This document shows positions 1-12,154 of a stretch of 64,000 nt of DNA, piece after piece. How positions within the stretch are numbered: the stretch's first letter is position 1; the number at the start of each line of letters is the position of its first letter. The DNA is taken from positions 87,001 through 151,000 of the forward strand of contig JABYQN010000009.1 in NCBI GenBank assembly GCA_022606135.1, read 5' to 3'. The position numbers and the translations under genes are program-made. The notes under the pieces are model-generated. The model worked only from the letters and a program-made list of their open reading frames with translations, made no database searches and was not told the DNA's origin. Source of the DNA: Fomes fomentarius (Eukaryota > Basidiomycota > Agaricomycetes > Polyporales > Polyporaceae).

Positions 1-497
1 CGTTCAAGGCGATATACCCTTGCATCGAGAGAACAGGTTCGAGTAGCGAAGAAACTGTAGGGGTATGTGAGTGTGGTTTCTGACACTGCGAACTTTAAGG
101 CTGGTCTACCAGGCTTTAAGAGGTAGTGCTAACTTATTTAGCAAAAGTACATTATCATGTAGATTTCAGTGAGAGGAGCGGTACATGTGACTACCGGTTG
201 ACAGGATAGTTTCCAGACTTCTCCGGATCTTTGAGTCGCGCACATGACAGTTCACGCTTTGGGCGCGAAGAAGATGAAACATCCTTTCAGGATTGAAAGA
301 AGACGCCTGTCCGACCATATCATGGAGCCATCGGTTGATTATCTTGTGTCGCTGCGAGAAAACGCGCCAATTATGAGTATGACAGAAGAACGAATATGAT
401 AGGATCGGTCTAGGAAGGTAACGAGTGAAGACAGAAGTCAAATGCAGGTCAGAGCATTGCCGAAGCCCCTGTTTTCAGCCCCTTGATTACTCCCTGT
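1..497. other. no gene seen at left edge
   Basis: This is the 3' flank of the GMC gene that ends at 498. Only short open frames without recognisable motifs are present, on either strand. I see nothing else that I can support here. Confidence 0.5.
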
Positions 498-3421
498 TTA
501 CTGCCCCTTTGCGATCATATCTGCAGCCTAGTAGGGCAAATGTCACTATTTTATCAACTACATTCAATGCGTATTTAGACCCACCTTCTCCGCAACTGCA
601 TAGACCGTAGCTTGACTGTGACATGCAATCTGGATTGGGAATATGCTTGCATCCACGACTCGCAGATTTGCGGTTCCATATACCTTCAAGAACTTGTCCA
701 CGACGCCTGAAAAGTATCAGAACATGATATAAACAACAAAATCGTAACTCAAACTCACCGCCAATCTCTCTAGGGGACATAGCAGCAGTACCTATAGAGT
801 GGAAGACAGTGATGAGACTATGCGTGATTGGCGTATGAAGCTCAACTCACCTATCAGATGAGATCCTCCCTATTGTACTCTAGACCGTCAGTGGAGGAGA
901 TCTTTCTGTGAAGAAATGGCATACCGCTGATGTAGCACGTATATATCTGTAGACGTTCATCAGCACCGCTGTTGGACATGATAGAATTGCAATCGTACCC
1001 TATAAGTTCTTCATTAGTTTGGGCAGAGAGCTCAGGCGTGGTCTGGAGAGTAACGAGGTTCGATAATGGCGGCGTTCGTCCAATATCCTGGATGAATTTA
1101 ACAATATCGAGAAGCATCTGGCTATCTGTTAAGTCAATCTTATCAGGCTGTTAGATTTGCGCCGCAGAACAAAGGATGTATACCAAGTTCGTTGCTCAAG
1201 AATGCAGGGTCGACGGTAGGAGGTGCTAGGGGATCGCTTGAAGATATGTGCTACATAGAAAGGACAGTGAGTCGGATTGGGATTACACAAGTCTCCAAAC
1301 TTACTACACTGCCTCTGCTCAATGGATGCTTACGTTAAGGCGTCAGGTGTGTTCTGTTTAGACGACGTACATTGCACTCACCATGATACCTCCTAGCACG
1401 AAAGCGTAACTTTCCCCGTGCACTGGCGCAACAAATCCCTTGCTCCACTCAAGGATCTCTACCGTAGCGGTACTCCCTTCAGCAAGCCATTTGCGTGCAA
1501 TGGTATACTGTTGACGATGGAGCTTCGTAAGTCCTTGTGCACTCAGCTGGCGGTCAAACATCTTGAGTAGCTCCTGGGAGCGATTTCTCGGCACAAGATG
1601 TTGAAAAGGTATGAAGGCGGCGGTGTTGTCTGTATCGGCAAGCAAACCTGTCCCATTCTTTGCACTGCGAAAAAATTGAGTGATGAAGACGGGCCATGAG
1701 CTGGGCAGCTCACTATTGTGCGGCCTGTTCAGTTGCAAAAGTAGCGTTGTTACGCAGGATGTCTTCTCTTAACGGATTAGAAAAGTGACTAGTTGCACGG
1801 AAGTAACTTGTGTCATACCGAAGGTCTTGACGCCATGCTTTAGCTGCCACTGTACACCTACGAATAGATGCTCCTAGATACATGTTAGGAGGCGCATGGG
1901 ACAGACCGAAATACTCACCTGAAGATTCTCGCCAACACCAGGGAGCTCCACGAGAGTTGATAGTCCGTGGGACTCCAGGACACGCCGATTTCCGATTCCT
2001 ATCATATCTCAGACTTAGAAAACTTTGACGTGAGGTGGGCAGAGCGACTAACCAGATAGCTCTAAGAGCTGAGGCGTCTGTACCGAGCCTGCTGATAGAA
2101 TAACCTCCTTTTTCACCGATGCTGTGTACTGCTTCCCCCCAGACACAAAAACCACACCGGTCGCTGTAAGCTCTCCGCTGTGTGTGGGTCTGGAGAAAAG
2201 AATCCTCGTTGCCTAGTAGATCATCTGTGAATTCTTGAGAAGTTTATCTGAAATAATACATACCTGAGCGTTTGATAGGACGTGGTAGTTTGTTTTATTG
2301 GCGTGAGGACAGAAGTAGCCAGTAGCGGAGTAGGACCGCACGCCATGGGCGCGATCGATGCTCAAGAGAGAGTTTGTAACTCCAGTCGCGTTTCCAGCTT
2401 GCTAAAGACGCAGTGTATCCATTAGACATTGTGTCGAGGCTTTTATATGCAGAGAAACATACCGGTGCCGGGTTAGTGTTAATACCGAGATGATTAAGCG
2501 TGTCTACAAAGACGGGAACGACGTCGGAGTATTGCTCGTTCAGGGAGGCCTAACATATCTCAGCGAGGATAGGTAGAAGATGGAGTCAGAGACTGACTAT
2601 GATAGGACCATTGAAGCCGTCAACGAGTGGAAGAGCGGCGTGTGCGTGAGCAGCTTCTTCTCGTGAGATCCCTGGATACGGGTTTGACGGGATCTCAAAA
2701 AACCTTTCTGCCTTCTTCATGTACGGCAGCAGTCCCTGCCAGCTCCAACTAGAGTCGCGGGCAAACTGACTCCATGCATCATACTCCACAGATGAAGCGC
2801 GTCCCCAGGCCATCTGGTTGATACCACTGGAGCCTCCGAGAAGCTTCCCCCTTTTCCAATGTTAGTCGTAGCCGAGACTGCAGGGTTTCAACTCACCTAG
2901 GTATGGAGATGTTCCGACCCGCAGCGTTGACTTGAGGCGTAGTAACAAAGCGCCAGTCGTAGGATGCGTTTCCAACTCCAGAAAAGGCTGTACATCCGAG
3001 TCAATGATGGGGAAGGCGACAGGACTTGTCACATACGTACATGGAACATCGACGATAGGATCGTTCAGGTGCAGTATGCCTGCTTCGATGACCCCAACGG
3101 TCAACCTGGAGTTCTCCGCAAGACTGTCAGATAGCGCAAACGTGTGCTTAAGTTAGTACGCTGTTTACGACCGGGGGTAACTAGACCCACCGCGCAGACA
3201 GTGCAAGTCCAGCTGTCCCACCTCCTGAGAAAACCAGAAGGTAAGATTGTGACGCGCTGCTCCCCAGTAGCTCATGACGTACCAACAACTAAGTAGTCGA
3301 ACTTTATCTTGACAAAATCGCCGGGCTCCAAAGATGCATGAGAGCCGCACCGGGAATGCTCTCCGACAGCGCAACAGAAAGTGACAAATAGAACAGTGGT
3401 GCGGAGGAACTTGCGCAGCAT
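498..3421 (-). CDS. secreted GMC oxidoreductase (aryl-alcohol oxidase/glucose oxidase-like)
   Basis: FAD-dependent glucose-methanol-choline oxidoreductase, expected to oxidise an alcohol or sugar outside the cell and make H2O2. The start at 3421 gives [20 protein letters not shown], a signal peptide. It runs into [10 protein letters not shown], an intron, then [12 protein letters not shown], the Rossmann FAD motif. Further exons give LTVGVIEAG, the GMC signature region [20 protein letters not shown] (about 2790-2860), a middle part at 1358-1738, and the C-terminal block [19 protein letters not shown] followed by [13 protein letters not shown] (about 600-690). A last intron leads to AADMIAKGQ and the stop at 498. 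Introns are many and short, so individual borders are approximate. Expected length is about 600 residues, normal for the family. The gene is in tandem with the P450 (ends 3772) and paralogous to the GMC gene at 16774. The substrate cannot be read from sequence; aryl-alcohol oxidase-like is inference. Confidence 0.87.
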
Positions 3422-3771
3422 GATCAGAGTTACTGCAGTATTCGTGGCTCACAGGCCAGTTTTTGTAAGGAGATGACCCAGAGAGGTACCCTGTTCGGCA
3501 TCTCCGGCTCCGCAGGGGCATTCAAGCGTGAGTGATCATGAACGCGCAACTAGCGCGCGTGTGTGTCAGTGCCAAGCGCTCAGCGCTCAGCAACCGCGGG
3601 CACAGCTTTGTCTAGGTCTCCTGTAGGTGCATGGATCTAGTATGTAACATTTTGTTTGATCTTCGAATCGCTCAGGAACATAATGAGAATATGATGAGGG
3701 AGCTATACGATGTCTTTCGGCTAGTGTGTCCGCGGTGTATATATATATGCTCCGGATGTGAAAGCCGTACA

Positions 3772-5757
3772 TCAGGTAACCATGGCTATGCTAGTTCTTT
3801 CAGGATCAATCAGCTCAGTGGCAGCCTTCGTGTCACGAAGCGACAGAGTAAATTGGAAGGGCACTGGCATTCTGAAACCGAAGTGAGTGCACAGTAAAAG
3901 TGTGAGATGTATGTAGTACCCACTGAATAAAAGCCGGCATGAACTCTATAGGAGACAGAGACTGATCTCCGTCTTTGCGCGTCGGAAGAATCTTGAAAGA
4001 TGCGATAGCTCTGCTTAGAGTAAGGAAGATGATATGGTTTGCAAAATGGGTTCCTGGACAAGACCTAGCGACAAATGAGTGATGGTCAATGGAAGGGGTG
4101 CAACACATACCGCCGTCCAAATCCATACACAACAGAGCGCGGGTCACGAGGGGTTAATTTGCCGTTAGAAACCATGAATCGCTCAGGGTAGAAGTTCTCC
4201 GGGTCTGAGTATTCATTTGCGTCATGAAGCATCGCCCTAGTTGATACTGAGTGAGGTTCTAAGAGCACACTGAAACAACTCACCATAAGTTCACCATGAG
4301 CGATGTTCTTCGAGGGATGCGATAGCCACCATACTCATCTTCCTTCCAGTTACTATGGGGAACAAGCGCTATCGGTGGATTGAAGCGAAGTACCTCCTGT
4401 ATCACGCAGTCGAGGTAAGGGAGAGCGTCCCGGTCGCCTAGCTCCGGTAAACGTTCGCAGCCGACGACAGAGAGGATCTCGTCGTGTACCTTTCTCTGTA
4501 CGTCAGGATATTGAGACAATAACAAGAACGCCGTAAGAATCACTGCCGATATCTGCAACATATGAGATAACAGTTATTGAAGGTATGCAAGTGCACCTAC
4601 AGTATCCGTGCCGGCTGCAACTATTCTCAGTCACTGATGCGGTGACTAGAGGCCATATGAACTTACCACCGTAGAGACTACCAGCCGCCGACATGATGAT
4701 ATCTTCGTCCTCAGGACTACCCCGATTCGATTCGAGGGCATTCCTGACGAAGGATGGAGGAGCAACACCTCTAGCCTAACTCATACTGTTCAATCAGCTA
4801 TTCGCGGAGTGCAGGAAACGTAGCGAGCTACCATCTCCGCTTTAACCTGGAGAAAAGGGTGCTCCTTCAGCCGCTCGAAGTCTTGTCTTGCGGCTCGGGC
4901 CCATCTTTTGAAGGCTGCCCCCGGGAACCAGGAAGGAACATGTCTCACTAGACGGTCGTCAGAAACGTCCATACTGCTACAACGGAGCACTTACAGATTG
5001 GAACCGAGTTCACCGCCCATTTACCTGGTTGGATTGCGATACCGGTTTGGTTCATGACTTCCTTCGCAAGGTCCAGATACTCCGCTTCGGGGGTTTTCCC
5101 GTATGAGAACCGAAGTACCAACTCGACGATACCCCTATTCCGATAGAATCAGAAATCAGCTTTCCGGTATCTAATAGAAACCTACTCTTGCAACGAATCA
5201 TAGAGTGAGTCCGGAGAGCCGTACAGACGGCGGAGGAGATACGTAGTTTCAAAGTCGAGAAACGCGCCCCATGTTTGGGTTATGGCAGTCTGATTGAGCG
5301 ATCCATGGAGGGCCTTCCGAGAGCGCTTCAGCCGTTCTCCGTAGTACTGAAAACCAACGTTCTTGTCGCGACCTAGCAGCTCTGCCATTGCAAAACGAGG
5401 TCGGCATGCAAAATGGCTGCGTTTCTCGACGAGTTCTATTGCTGCTTGGAGGGTATTGATGACGATGATCGGCCGTCCCCCGACAGTAGACGTTATCAGA
5501 GGGCCTGAAACTGTTGGATTCAGCGCCACATGGTGCCATGGGGAAACACAGACCTAGCTGGGATGACCACTGGGCATACACCTTCCATGGCTCCTTGGTC
5601 AATGATGCAAGTCCTGGGCCTAATCAAGACGTGAGTAGAGAGCGATAGGATAGGCTTGTGATGGCTCACTCGGAGGGAGGGGCAGTCGATGATTCACCCT
5701 CCACCAACACAAGAAAAGAACAGAGGCAATTGCGAGTATTGATAGTACGGAGTCCAT
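3772..5757 (-). CDS. cytochrome P450 monooxygenase
   Basis: Haem-thiolate monooxygenase, probably ER-anchored. The start at 5757 gives MDSVLSILAIASVLFLCWWR, a hydrophobic anchor, then a proline-rich hinge RLPLPPSE. After an intron comes LTKEPWKVYAQW, typical of fungal P450s. Visible motifs: I-helix AAGTDT (about 4601-4620), K-helix EVLR (about 4385-4400), the PERF motif (about 4180) and the haem loop GFGRRSCPGTHFANH, which is split by a phase-2 intron (about 4062-4107). The C-terminus after the last intron reads MPVPFQFTLSLRDT and then AATELIDPERTSIAMVT before the stop at 3772. All key residues, including the haem-ligand Cys, are present, so it looks functional. Length is about 500 residues, usual for the family. 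It shares a 1-kb divergent intergenic region with the methyltransferase and lies in tandem with a GMC oxidase, which suggests a joint oxidation pathway (inference). Subfamily and substrate are not assigned. Confidence 0.92.
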
Positions 5758-6761
5758 AGATAATGCGGGCGCGTACACAATAGCCTTTTGAACCAGGAGC
5801 AGAGTATCTGAAGAGAACACGCGTCCAGGATGTAGGGACAGGAGCCCGGGTAGACTCTTGTGTCAGACTTCTCAACATGTCGCAGCGAAACCAGCAACTT
5901 CACAGACAGATGCGCCTCTCGGCTTTGAGATGGCATCATCGAGGGTAGTGATCCTGTGCGCCTGCATAGGCCGTTGAGGGGCTTCTTCCTTGTCTCAACG
6001 GACAGAATGCCAGCGTTCAGCACGCGGTGCCATGTGTCTGAGAAGTGCGCATAGGGCGCAGTGCTCGTACCTCTGTGATGGGTCTAACCATACCGACAGA
6101 TTGATGAAACAACGCTCCTTATTCTGCACCTTTCCTATAGATACGCGAGAACTTTAAATCTGCTCGGTCGCTAATCTGAAACATACCGCAGCCACACAAC
6201 AGGTGCTTCCCCGCCGTCCTGTGGAAGAGAAAGCTACGCTTCTCTCAGGCCACCTGTCAGCGTGTGAGATCTGACACCCTGAAACGCTTGCCAGAAGTGG
6301 TTCCTGTGTTCGGGACGCTGTACGTCACTGTTGAACGCTGCTCATCGGGCTGTCAAAACGGACACGTCACCGCATACTTGCACCGTTGGGAGGAACTTCT
6401 GGGTCTGAACCACGGTCTTCCCGCTATCCGAGCTCCGACGCACGCCGCTTAGACAGCAGACACATGACCAACGCCCATTTTCCCATCTTCCGCCGTGATC
6501 GTATCAAGCAAAAGGGTGAAGAAGACGGTGACATGGGTTTCCTTCGGAGAGTGCAAAACCCTAGCCCGGTTCTTGAATGAAAGTTCTGGGGTCAAGGTCC
6601 CGGGTGACGCTTCGACGCACCTAAGCTACTTCTTGCTTGATTGATGACCATGTGGACGCTTGACAGATAACTGAGTGCGGAAATTATCAATAATTAAAGG
6701 ATATAAGGCGAGTACAGTGACTGCAAACTTGTACTCCTCCCGCTAAGACCTGTCATACGTC
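5758..6761. promoter_or_regulatory. shared divergent promoter region between P450 and methyltransferase
   Basis: About 1 kb without a supported gene separates the starts of the P450 (minus) and the methyltransferase (plus). Short open frames here have no motif. Divergent placement suggests co-regulation, but no specific binding site is identified. Confidence 0.45.
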
Positions 6762-7973
6762 ATGGGCGACGCCAAGGAAGGGAACTACGTCTTCCGAGTA
6801 TGAAACTCCCTTCATGTCTCATGTCGGGGAGGAACTCACATGATGCTATAGCAAGCTGAGGGAGTCCGAGAAGAGATAGAGAGGCAAGTTTGCATTGACG
6901 TCTGAGGAATCGCTGAGTGTTGACTGATGATCGTATAACTTGTCAGGCTAGATGCGCTGCACAAGGGAGTCACTGAATTCTTCCAAGGTGGATTGTCCCT
7001 GGCCGACTGGGGCGGCTTCAGCCCCACCTCAATCTTGGAAATAGGGTCAGTCAGCCGCTTGCTCAACTGCGATAAGAGCTAACCCATGCCATTGGAAATC
7101 AGATCAGGGAGTGGTGCATGGTATATGCTTCCGTGGGGAATCGAGTACATCGTCCACTGACTCCGGAGTTGTCAGGGCCATAGATGCTGCGACCAGATAT
7201 CCCCTAGCCAGAGTCGTCGCAATCGACTTGAGCCCTCTACCAGACAGGTTCGTGATCGAATTTCTTTGATTACCGTTCTCTGACAATACTTCAGGCCACT
7301 TCCACCAAATCTTGAGTTCCAACGTGTCAATATTAGCGAAGGATACCCTTTCGAAGACGAATCCTTTGATGTGGTACACGCACGTCTAGTAATGCTTCAT
7401 GTGAGTTGGTATTCAACTGCGCTTGCCCTGTAATGCTTAAGAAGCCTTAGGTCAACAACGGTGCGGAAGCACTTCGTCGGGCGATCAAGTTGGTTAAGCC
7501 AGGAGGGTATATAATCGTTGAAGATCCTAACGACTATAACATGGCCGACAACGGTGGCCCACTACCACCCGGATTGCAGGCGTTCCATACGGGCTGGTTC
7601 AAGATCTTCCTATCTCGTGGGGCGGACCCTGGGTTCGGAGGCAAGCACGAGGAGATCTTGAAGTCCAGCGGTGTTTTTGAAGAGATAAACGTGCGCATGG
7701 TGAAGATTCCTGTATCTGGGAAGAGCGACGGTGAGCTACTCAGACCTGATGTGGGCAGGGTACTGATACGGGGAACCAGACCCTACCCTCAGGAATCTCG
7801 GTATGACGTGGAATGCGACCATGGTTCGCATCGGTCAGGATCTTCCCCAGCGGTGGGCGGAGTATGGAATCACAGAGGAGGCAGCAAAGTTGTACCTGGA
7901 CGAGCTGCGCGACCCTTCGCGCAACATTACCATAGACTTCTACTTCTCGTATGCTCGGAAAAAGCGTGCTTGA
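6762..7973 (+). CDS. class I SAM-dependent methyltransferase (278 aa, 8 exons)
   Basis: Transfers a methyl group from S-adenosylmethionine to an unknown acceptor. Splicing the exons 6762-6797, 6852-6883, 6947-7045, 7103-7120, 7176-7247, 7295-7400, 7451-7730 and 7780-7973 gives one clean frame of 278 residues. It holds motif I ILEIGSGSGAWAIDAA, motif II VVAIDLSP, the acidic-loop region FDVVHARLVMLH and motif post-III LVKPGGYIIVEDPND. This is the layout of the fungal LaeA-like/small-molecule methyltransferases often found in metabolite clusters. The C-terminal exon reads GMTWNATMVRIGQDLPQRWA and ends in RKKRA. Two gene-structure oddities: intron 2 (6884-6946) begins with GC instead of GT, and exon 4 is only 18 nt. 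The start was chosen because the first exon leads in frame through the introns. Neighbours are a P450 (divergent) and a hydrolase downstream. Substrate (O- or N-) is unknown. Confidence 0.88.
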
Positions 7974-10954
7974 TTGCTTTGTGTACTTTCCCTAACTCAG
8001 GAACTGTCCATGTTGAATGCGCTGCTATAATGCAGACCAAGTTTAGATCATCCTACTGGCTCCGAGGTACTACTCTGGAGCCTCGCGCCAAGCTCCGTAC
8101 CGTCATTCCAAGATTTCAGTGGTAACCAGAGGTGAGGTATTCGTGCGTTGTCGTCACATACACTAGGGTATATGTGGTTAGCTGAGCTGCTGTAAGCTAT
8201 AGTCTAGCTTCCAAATACCTGCCTTGTAGCTTCTTGAGCATGATACTTGTGAGGTTCGTGAGTCCCGCTCAGTTGCCGTGCGCGCTTGGGATCTGAGTAG
8301 TACCTTCCGAGTCGATGAATCCTTTTCAGTACCAGGAATTGATTACATTATCCATGTATAGTAGGAGGGAGCCAACAGAGCAATATCTTACGTTGAGCTG
8401 CACAAACATTGGTGGATAGTCTCCGAGTCCCTCATCGTGAGGTTGAATGTTGACCTCCAGAGTCTCACTGGTCTGTGCGCTCTCGCCTCGGCTGATTCCG
8501 ACTTGGGCGCTTGGTCGATACGATGGCCAGCACATTGCTCGCCCAATGACTTACTTAGACTACTTACTCCCTCCTCTAATCTTGGGGCGCAGGCGGCGTT
8601 GCTTGCGCTGCTGTCTCGTGTTTATCGACTCTGCTAGGCTATCGGCTTGCGAACTCTTGACTGAGGTGCTCATCGTGTCCCCTGCTCGCAAGTACTTTGG
8701 CTGGCCCACGCGCGTCTCATCCTCAGCTTCATCTAGCGCACCTCCGCAGGGTCGGCTTTCATATTTCTGGAGTGCCTGTGACGGTACGAAGGATTCTGGT
8801 TTGTGCTCAACCATGGTGAGTTATTGATGACATGAAAGATCGCAGGGTGAGTCGTGACGAGTCACAAATTGCTGACGCCTCTCAAATAGGCGTTGTGCTT
8901 GTTTCACACCCAGTTTCGAGACGAGTGTTAACGGATTCTGCTGCGGTTCTGATATGGATCTGAACACATGGTAAGCGATTCACTACATGGCTTGGACCGA
9001 CTCCGGACTTTTTCACTCTTGTCGCACCGTGAGGTCGCTGAACTCACTGGTCCGCGGCATAGATTTTCTTGCACCAAGTTTCTGTACCTCGTCTCACTCC
9101 TCGTCTCCACATCTACCATTTTGAATCTGTCCGCGACGGGTTGGCATGCGTTGCCTTATGCTCGCACTCCAACAACCACGATCGATCCTGGAGTGCTACT
9201 GTACATGGCCTCAAACCCGCCCTGGGTATTTCCTACGTGCACCGACCGCGCAACTCTTGGTTACCGACTGCAGTCACTGGATCCCCAGTGACATATTGAC
9301 TAGCCGCCATATGTCCTCATACCTCCTATGACGCAGGGCTGATAGGGAAAGGTGAGCAAGTTTTACACCGTATCTCATGCTGATGCTCACCTTCACGACG
9401 GTTCGTCTCAGTGCAAATACACCTTGTCGGTGCCACTTGCTCCTTGCATGACGGGTGATGCCATCGTATCGCACCATCAAGACTGGTCTTCGTCTTCTTG
9501 CCGTTTTCCTCCTCTCCTATTCCCGCATGCTCTTGCCCGCTGTAGAATCCATCGGGACAACACTTCGGCTCGCTCACCCAATCTGGTGATGGCGGGGAAT
9601 CGAGCTGAACTGTGACTGTGGTTATGCATGGACGCCGATCTCCTCGGTCCCAACGCGAAAGTCGGCCACAATGCTCTCAAATATCCGTTTCGACTGACCG
9701 CCAGAAGTTAGCCGGTGGATCTTCTGTCTACATGTGCAAAGGCTCCCCATATGGCCATCTTGGAGTGGTTGCTTAGTTAGAGAAGGACTGAGCCCCGAGT
9801 TGGCTTGCTGCAGTATGGGAGCAGGTGCGTCTCGCAAAAAGTATGTCACATTGTCACCATTTTCCGCACACCTTGTGGCCAAACATGGACTTCACCACGA
9901 TCGCCAACAGCTCCTTCGTCACTCATCGTCGTTGAGACACGCGTCGACGCTCCATACGCCTGGAATAAGACACAGTCCTCTGACCTTGTCGACCACCCAC
10001 TACGGCCTCTGGATTCATGACCCCACAAGCTCGTGGTCAGGACCCTCGTTCATTACAAGTTGTCGAGGCCACGGATGAGTAGTCACTGGAATTGCATTTA
10101 GGACCAGTGTTTCGGTCTTCGTGGCGAGCAATACATTGACTCAGTGTTGCTGTGGAGATCTCGGGACTCACGACGATCCAGGTGCGCTGCCGGAATCACA
10201 CTTTTCATTGCTCCGCTCACTGATGCGCCGCGCCGTGCCTTGCTCGACAACGCAAACGGCGCTTGCATGGTTCTTATGTACGTATCGCGTCACATATTCA
10301 CTCCGATGGGTATGATGAACAGTGGTCGAGCTGTAATGGTGTATTTGTTTCTCATACCTACCGTTCCCTTCGCAATGCATAATTCTGTTCAACAGTTGGG
10401 CTGCTGTGTTTCCGTCAGTGTCGGAAGGTCGTCAAAGGAGGGGACCGCAGGTTATCGGGCCAGCTGTGACAACACTGGGTCTACATCAACATTCCGAGTC
10501 TCGCACCATGAAATCTCTCCACTATCGCAATCGATGTGTAGTCATCGACTGCGAACAACGGCGAGTAGTTGCAGTAGCCTTTCAAGGAAGAAGCATTCGG
10601 ACAGATCAGAAGTCAAGTGTTCTATCAGGGGCTCCGTTCGAGAGTTCGCAAAGGGTGATACGCCTATGATGATCTCTGCCCGGACGCCCCTGCTCATCGC
10701 AACCTTTGTGTTCGACATGATCAGTGTTCCATGTTGCAGACACTGTCTTGCATTGAGAGCTGAGATCGCGGCTGACCGCTGCTCATCAGTAGATATGCTC
10801 AGGTACGTCATGGCCCCACAGAGAATGGAAGAAGAAAAAGATCTGACGCTCTATTCTTCTCCAGGTGCTACTCCTGCCTGTCCGGAATTACAATATGTAT
10901 GTATTATCCAGTCTCGTACTTATACAGGTTCAGAACAGGTACGGCTCACTCGCC
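7974..10954. other. 3-kb region without an intact gene (probable decayed DNA)
   Basis: No gene can be supported between the methyltransferase and the hydrolase. On the minus strand there are protein-like stretches (for example 8560-8814 and 10542-10811) in different frames, interrupted by stops and lacking usable splice sites. This looks like the remains of a gene or transposon. A 315-codon plus-strand frame (10144-11091) has no motif and runs in another frame over the start of the hydrolase gene. Confidence 0.4.
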
Positions 10955-12154
10955 ATGGAGCTTCAAGAGGTTGCAGTCAAAGTCTTCAGACTACTCTTCC
11001 TTCTCATATCCTTCCATGCTGTGACGACAACCTCGTATACGGTCTCGACACTGGACGTTGGGAACGGCGTGGCTCTCTCCTTTCTAGATAGCGGTGCACC
11101 CACCACAGGTGGACCATACACCACGATATTCGCCTTACACGGTGTCCTCTATAACAGCCGTGTGTTTTTTGCGCTCGTTTGTAAGGTTATAATATTGAGT
11201 TGTCTTTCTCATTGCAGGGGTATTCCGGAAGATTCTCCATAGAGCCCCGAAATACAACGTCCGCTTCGTAGCGATCACTCGGCGGGATTACGATGGCTCG
11301 ACTCCTCTTTCCCCAGACGACTACCGAGTCCTAGGGAATGGGACCGATGAAGAGAAGACGGAGTACCTCCGTCGACTAGGCTCTGAGATAGCGACGTTCC
11401 TTGATATTTTCATCAAGAAGCAGAATCTTCCCGCTGTCACCCATGATAGCAAAGACGGGGGTGTTGCCCTCTTGGGATGGTCGCTTGGGAATGCATTCTC
11501 CCTCGCAGCCATAACAAACATTTATTCATACCACTCCGGGACTCAAGCACGCCTTGCGAGCTACATTCGCACCCTGATTTTGCATGGTTCGTGGAAGTCA
11601 ACCCCATCTAATATCAATGTTCTCTGACACTCTCTGATCTAGAACCCGTGTCCCTGGCTCTCGGAACCCCTCTAGCGAGCCAGAGCTGGTATCCACCGCT
11701 CGACCAATCTATACCGGCCGATCTACAGGTGCCTGCTGCGGCCCAGTGGCTCACATCATACTTCCAGCATGGCGACCTCCAATCCAAGGATCCGGACGTT
11801 CTCTCATACATTCTACCGGCAACGTTCCGCCCGCCGAGTGTATTCAACATGTCTCCGGAGGATCTCGACACCATGATCAGTCAGATGCCGGGTTCCGCAA
11901 CAGGCTCCGATGTCTTGCTCTATGAGAACTGCATCCCGCAATTGCTCGCAAGCTACCGAGCTGCTCTCTTCAATCGCACCATCCGTGCCGCGTTCCCGCA
12001 CATGAAGGTCTCATATATCGTCGGCGATTCCACTCTAGAATTCGCCATTGTGGCAAACTGGAGCGTGCAAACCGATGAGGCCGCAGCTGGGGGAGGATTT
12101 ATCGACCATTATCGCCTGGTCAAGGGGGTCAACCACTTCGTGAGCGTCATCTGA
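10955..12154 (+). CDS. secreted alpha/beta-hydrolase (361 aa)
   Basis: Probable serine hydrolase (esterase or lipase type). Exons 10955-11159, 11218-11586 and 11643-12154 join in frame to 361 residues. The N-terminus MELQEVAVKVFRLLFLLISF, then HAVTTTS, is a signal peptide or membrane anchor. The core has the oxyanion-side strand FALHGVLYNSRVFRKI, then NVRFVAITRRDYDGSTPL, the nucleophile elbow GWSLGN (Ser about residue 178), and a late acidic residue after VSYIVGDST as a candidate charge-relay Asp. GVNHFVSV near the C-terminus carries the candidate catalytic His, so the full triad is present in the expected order. The gene is downstream of the methyltransferase and upstream of the DUF6534/GMC pair. 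Fungal paralogs of this shape are usually uncharacterised; substrate is unknown. Confidence 0.85.

Noticed and set aside
10144..11091. 315-codon plus-strand open frame
   Set aside because: No domain, and its 3' part overlaps the first exon of the alpha/beta hydrolase in another frame; the hydrolase frame has signal peptide and catalytic motifs.
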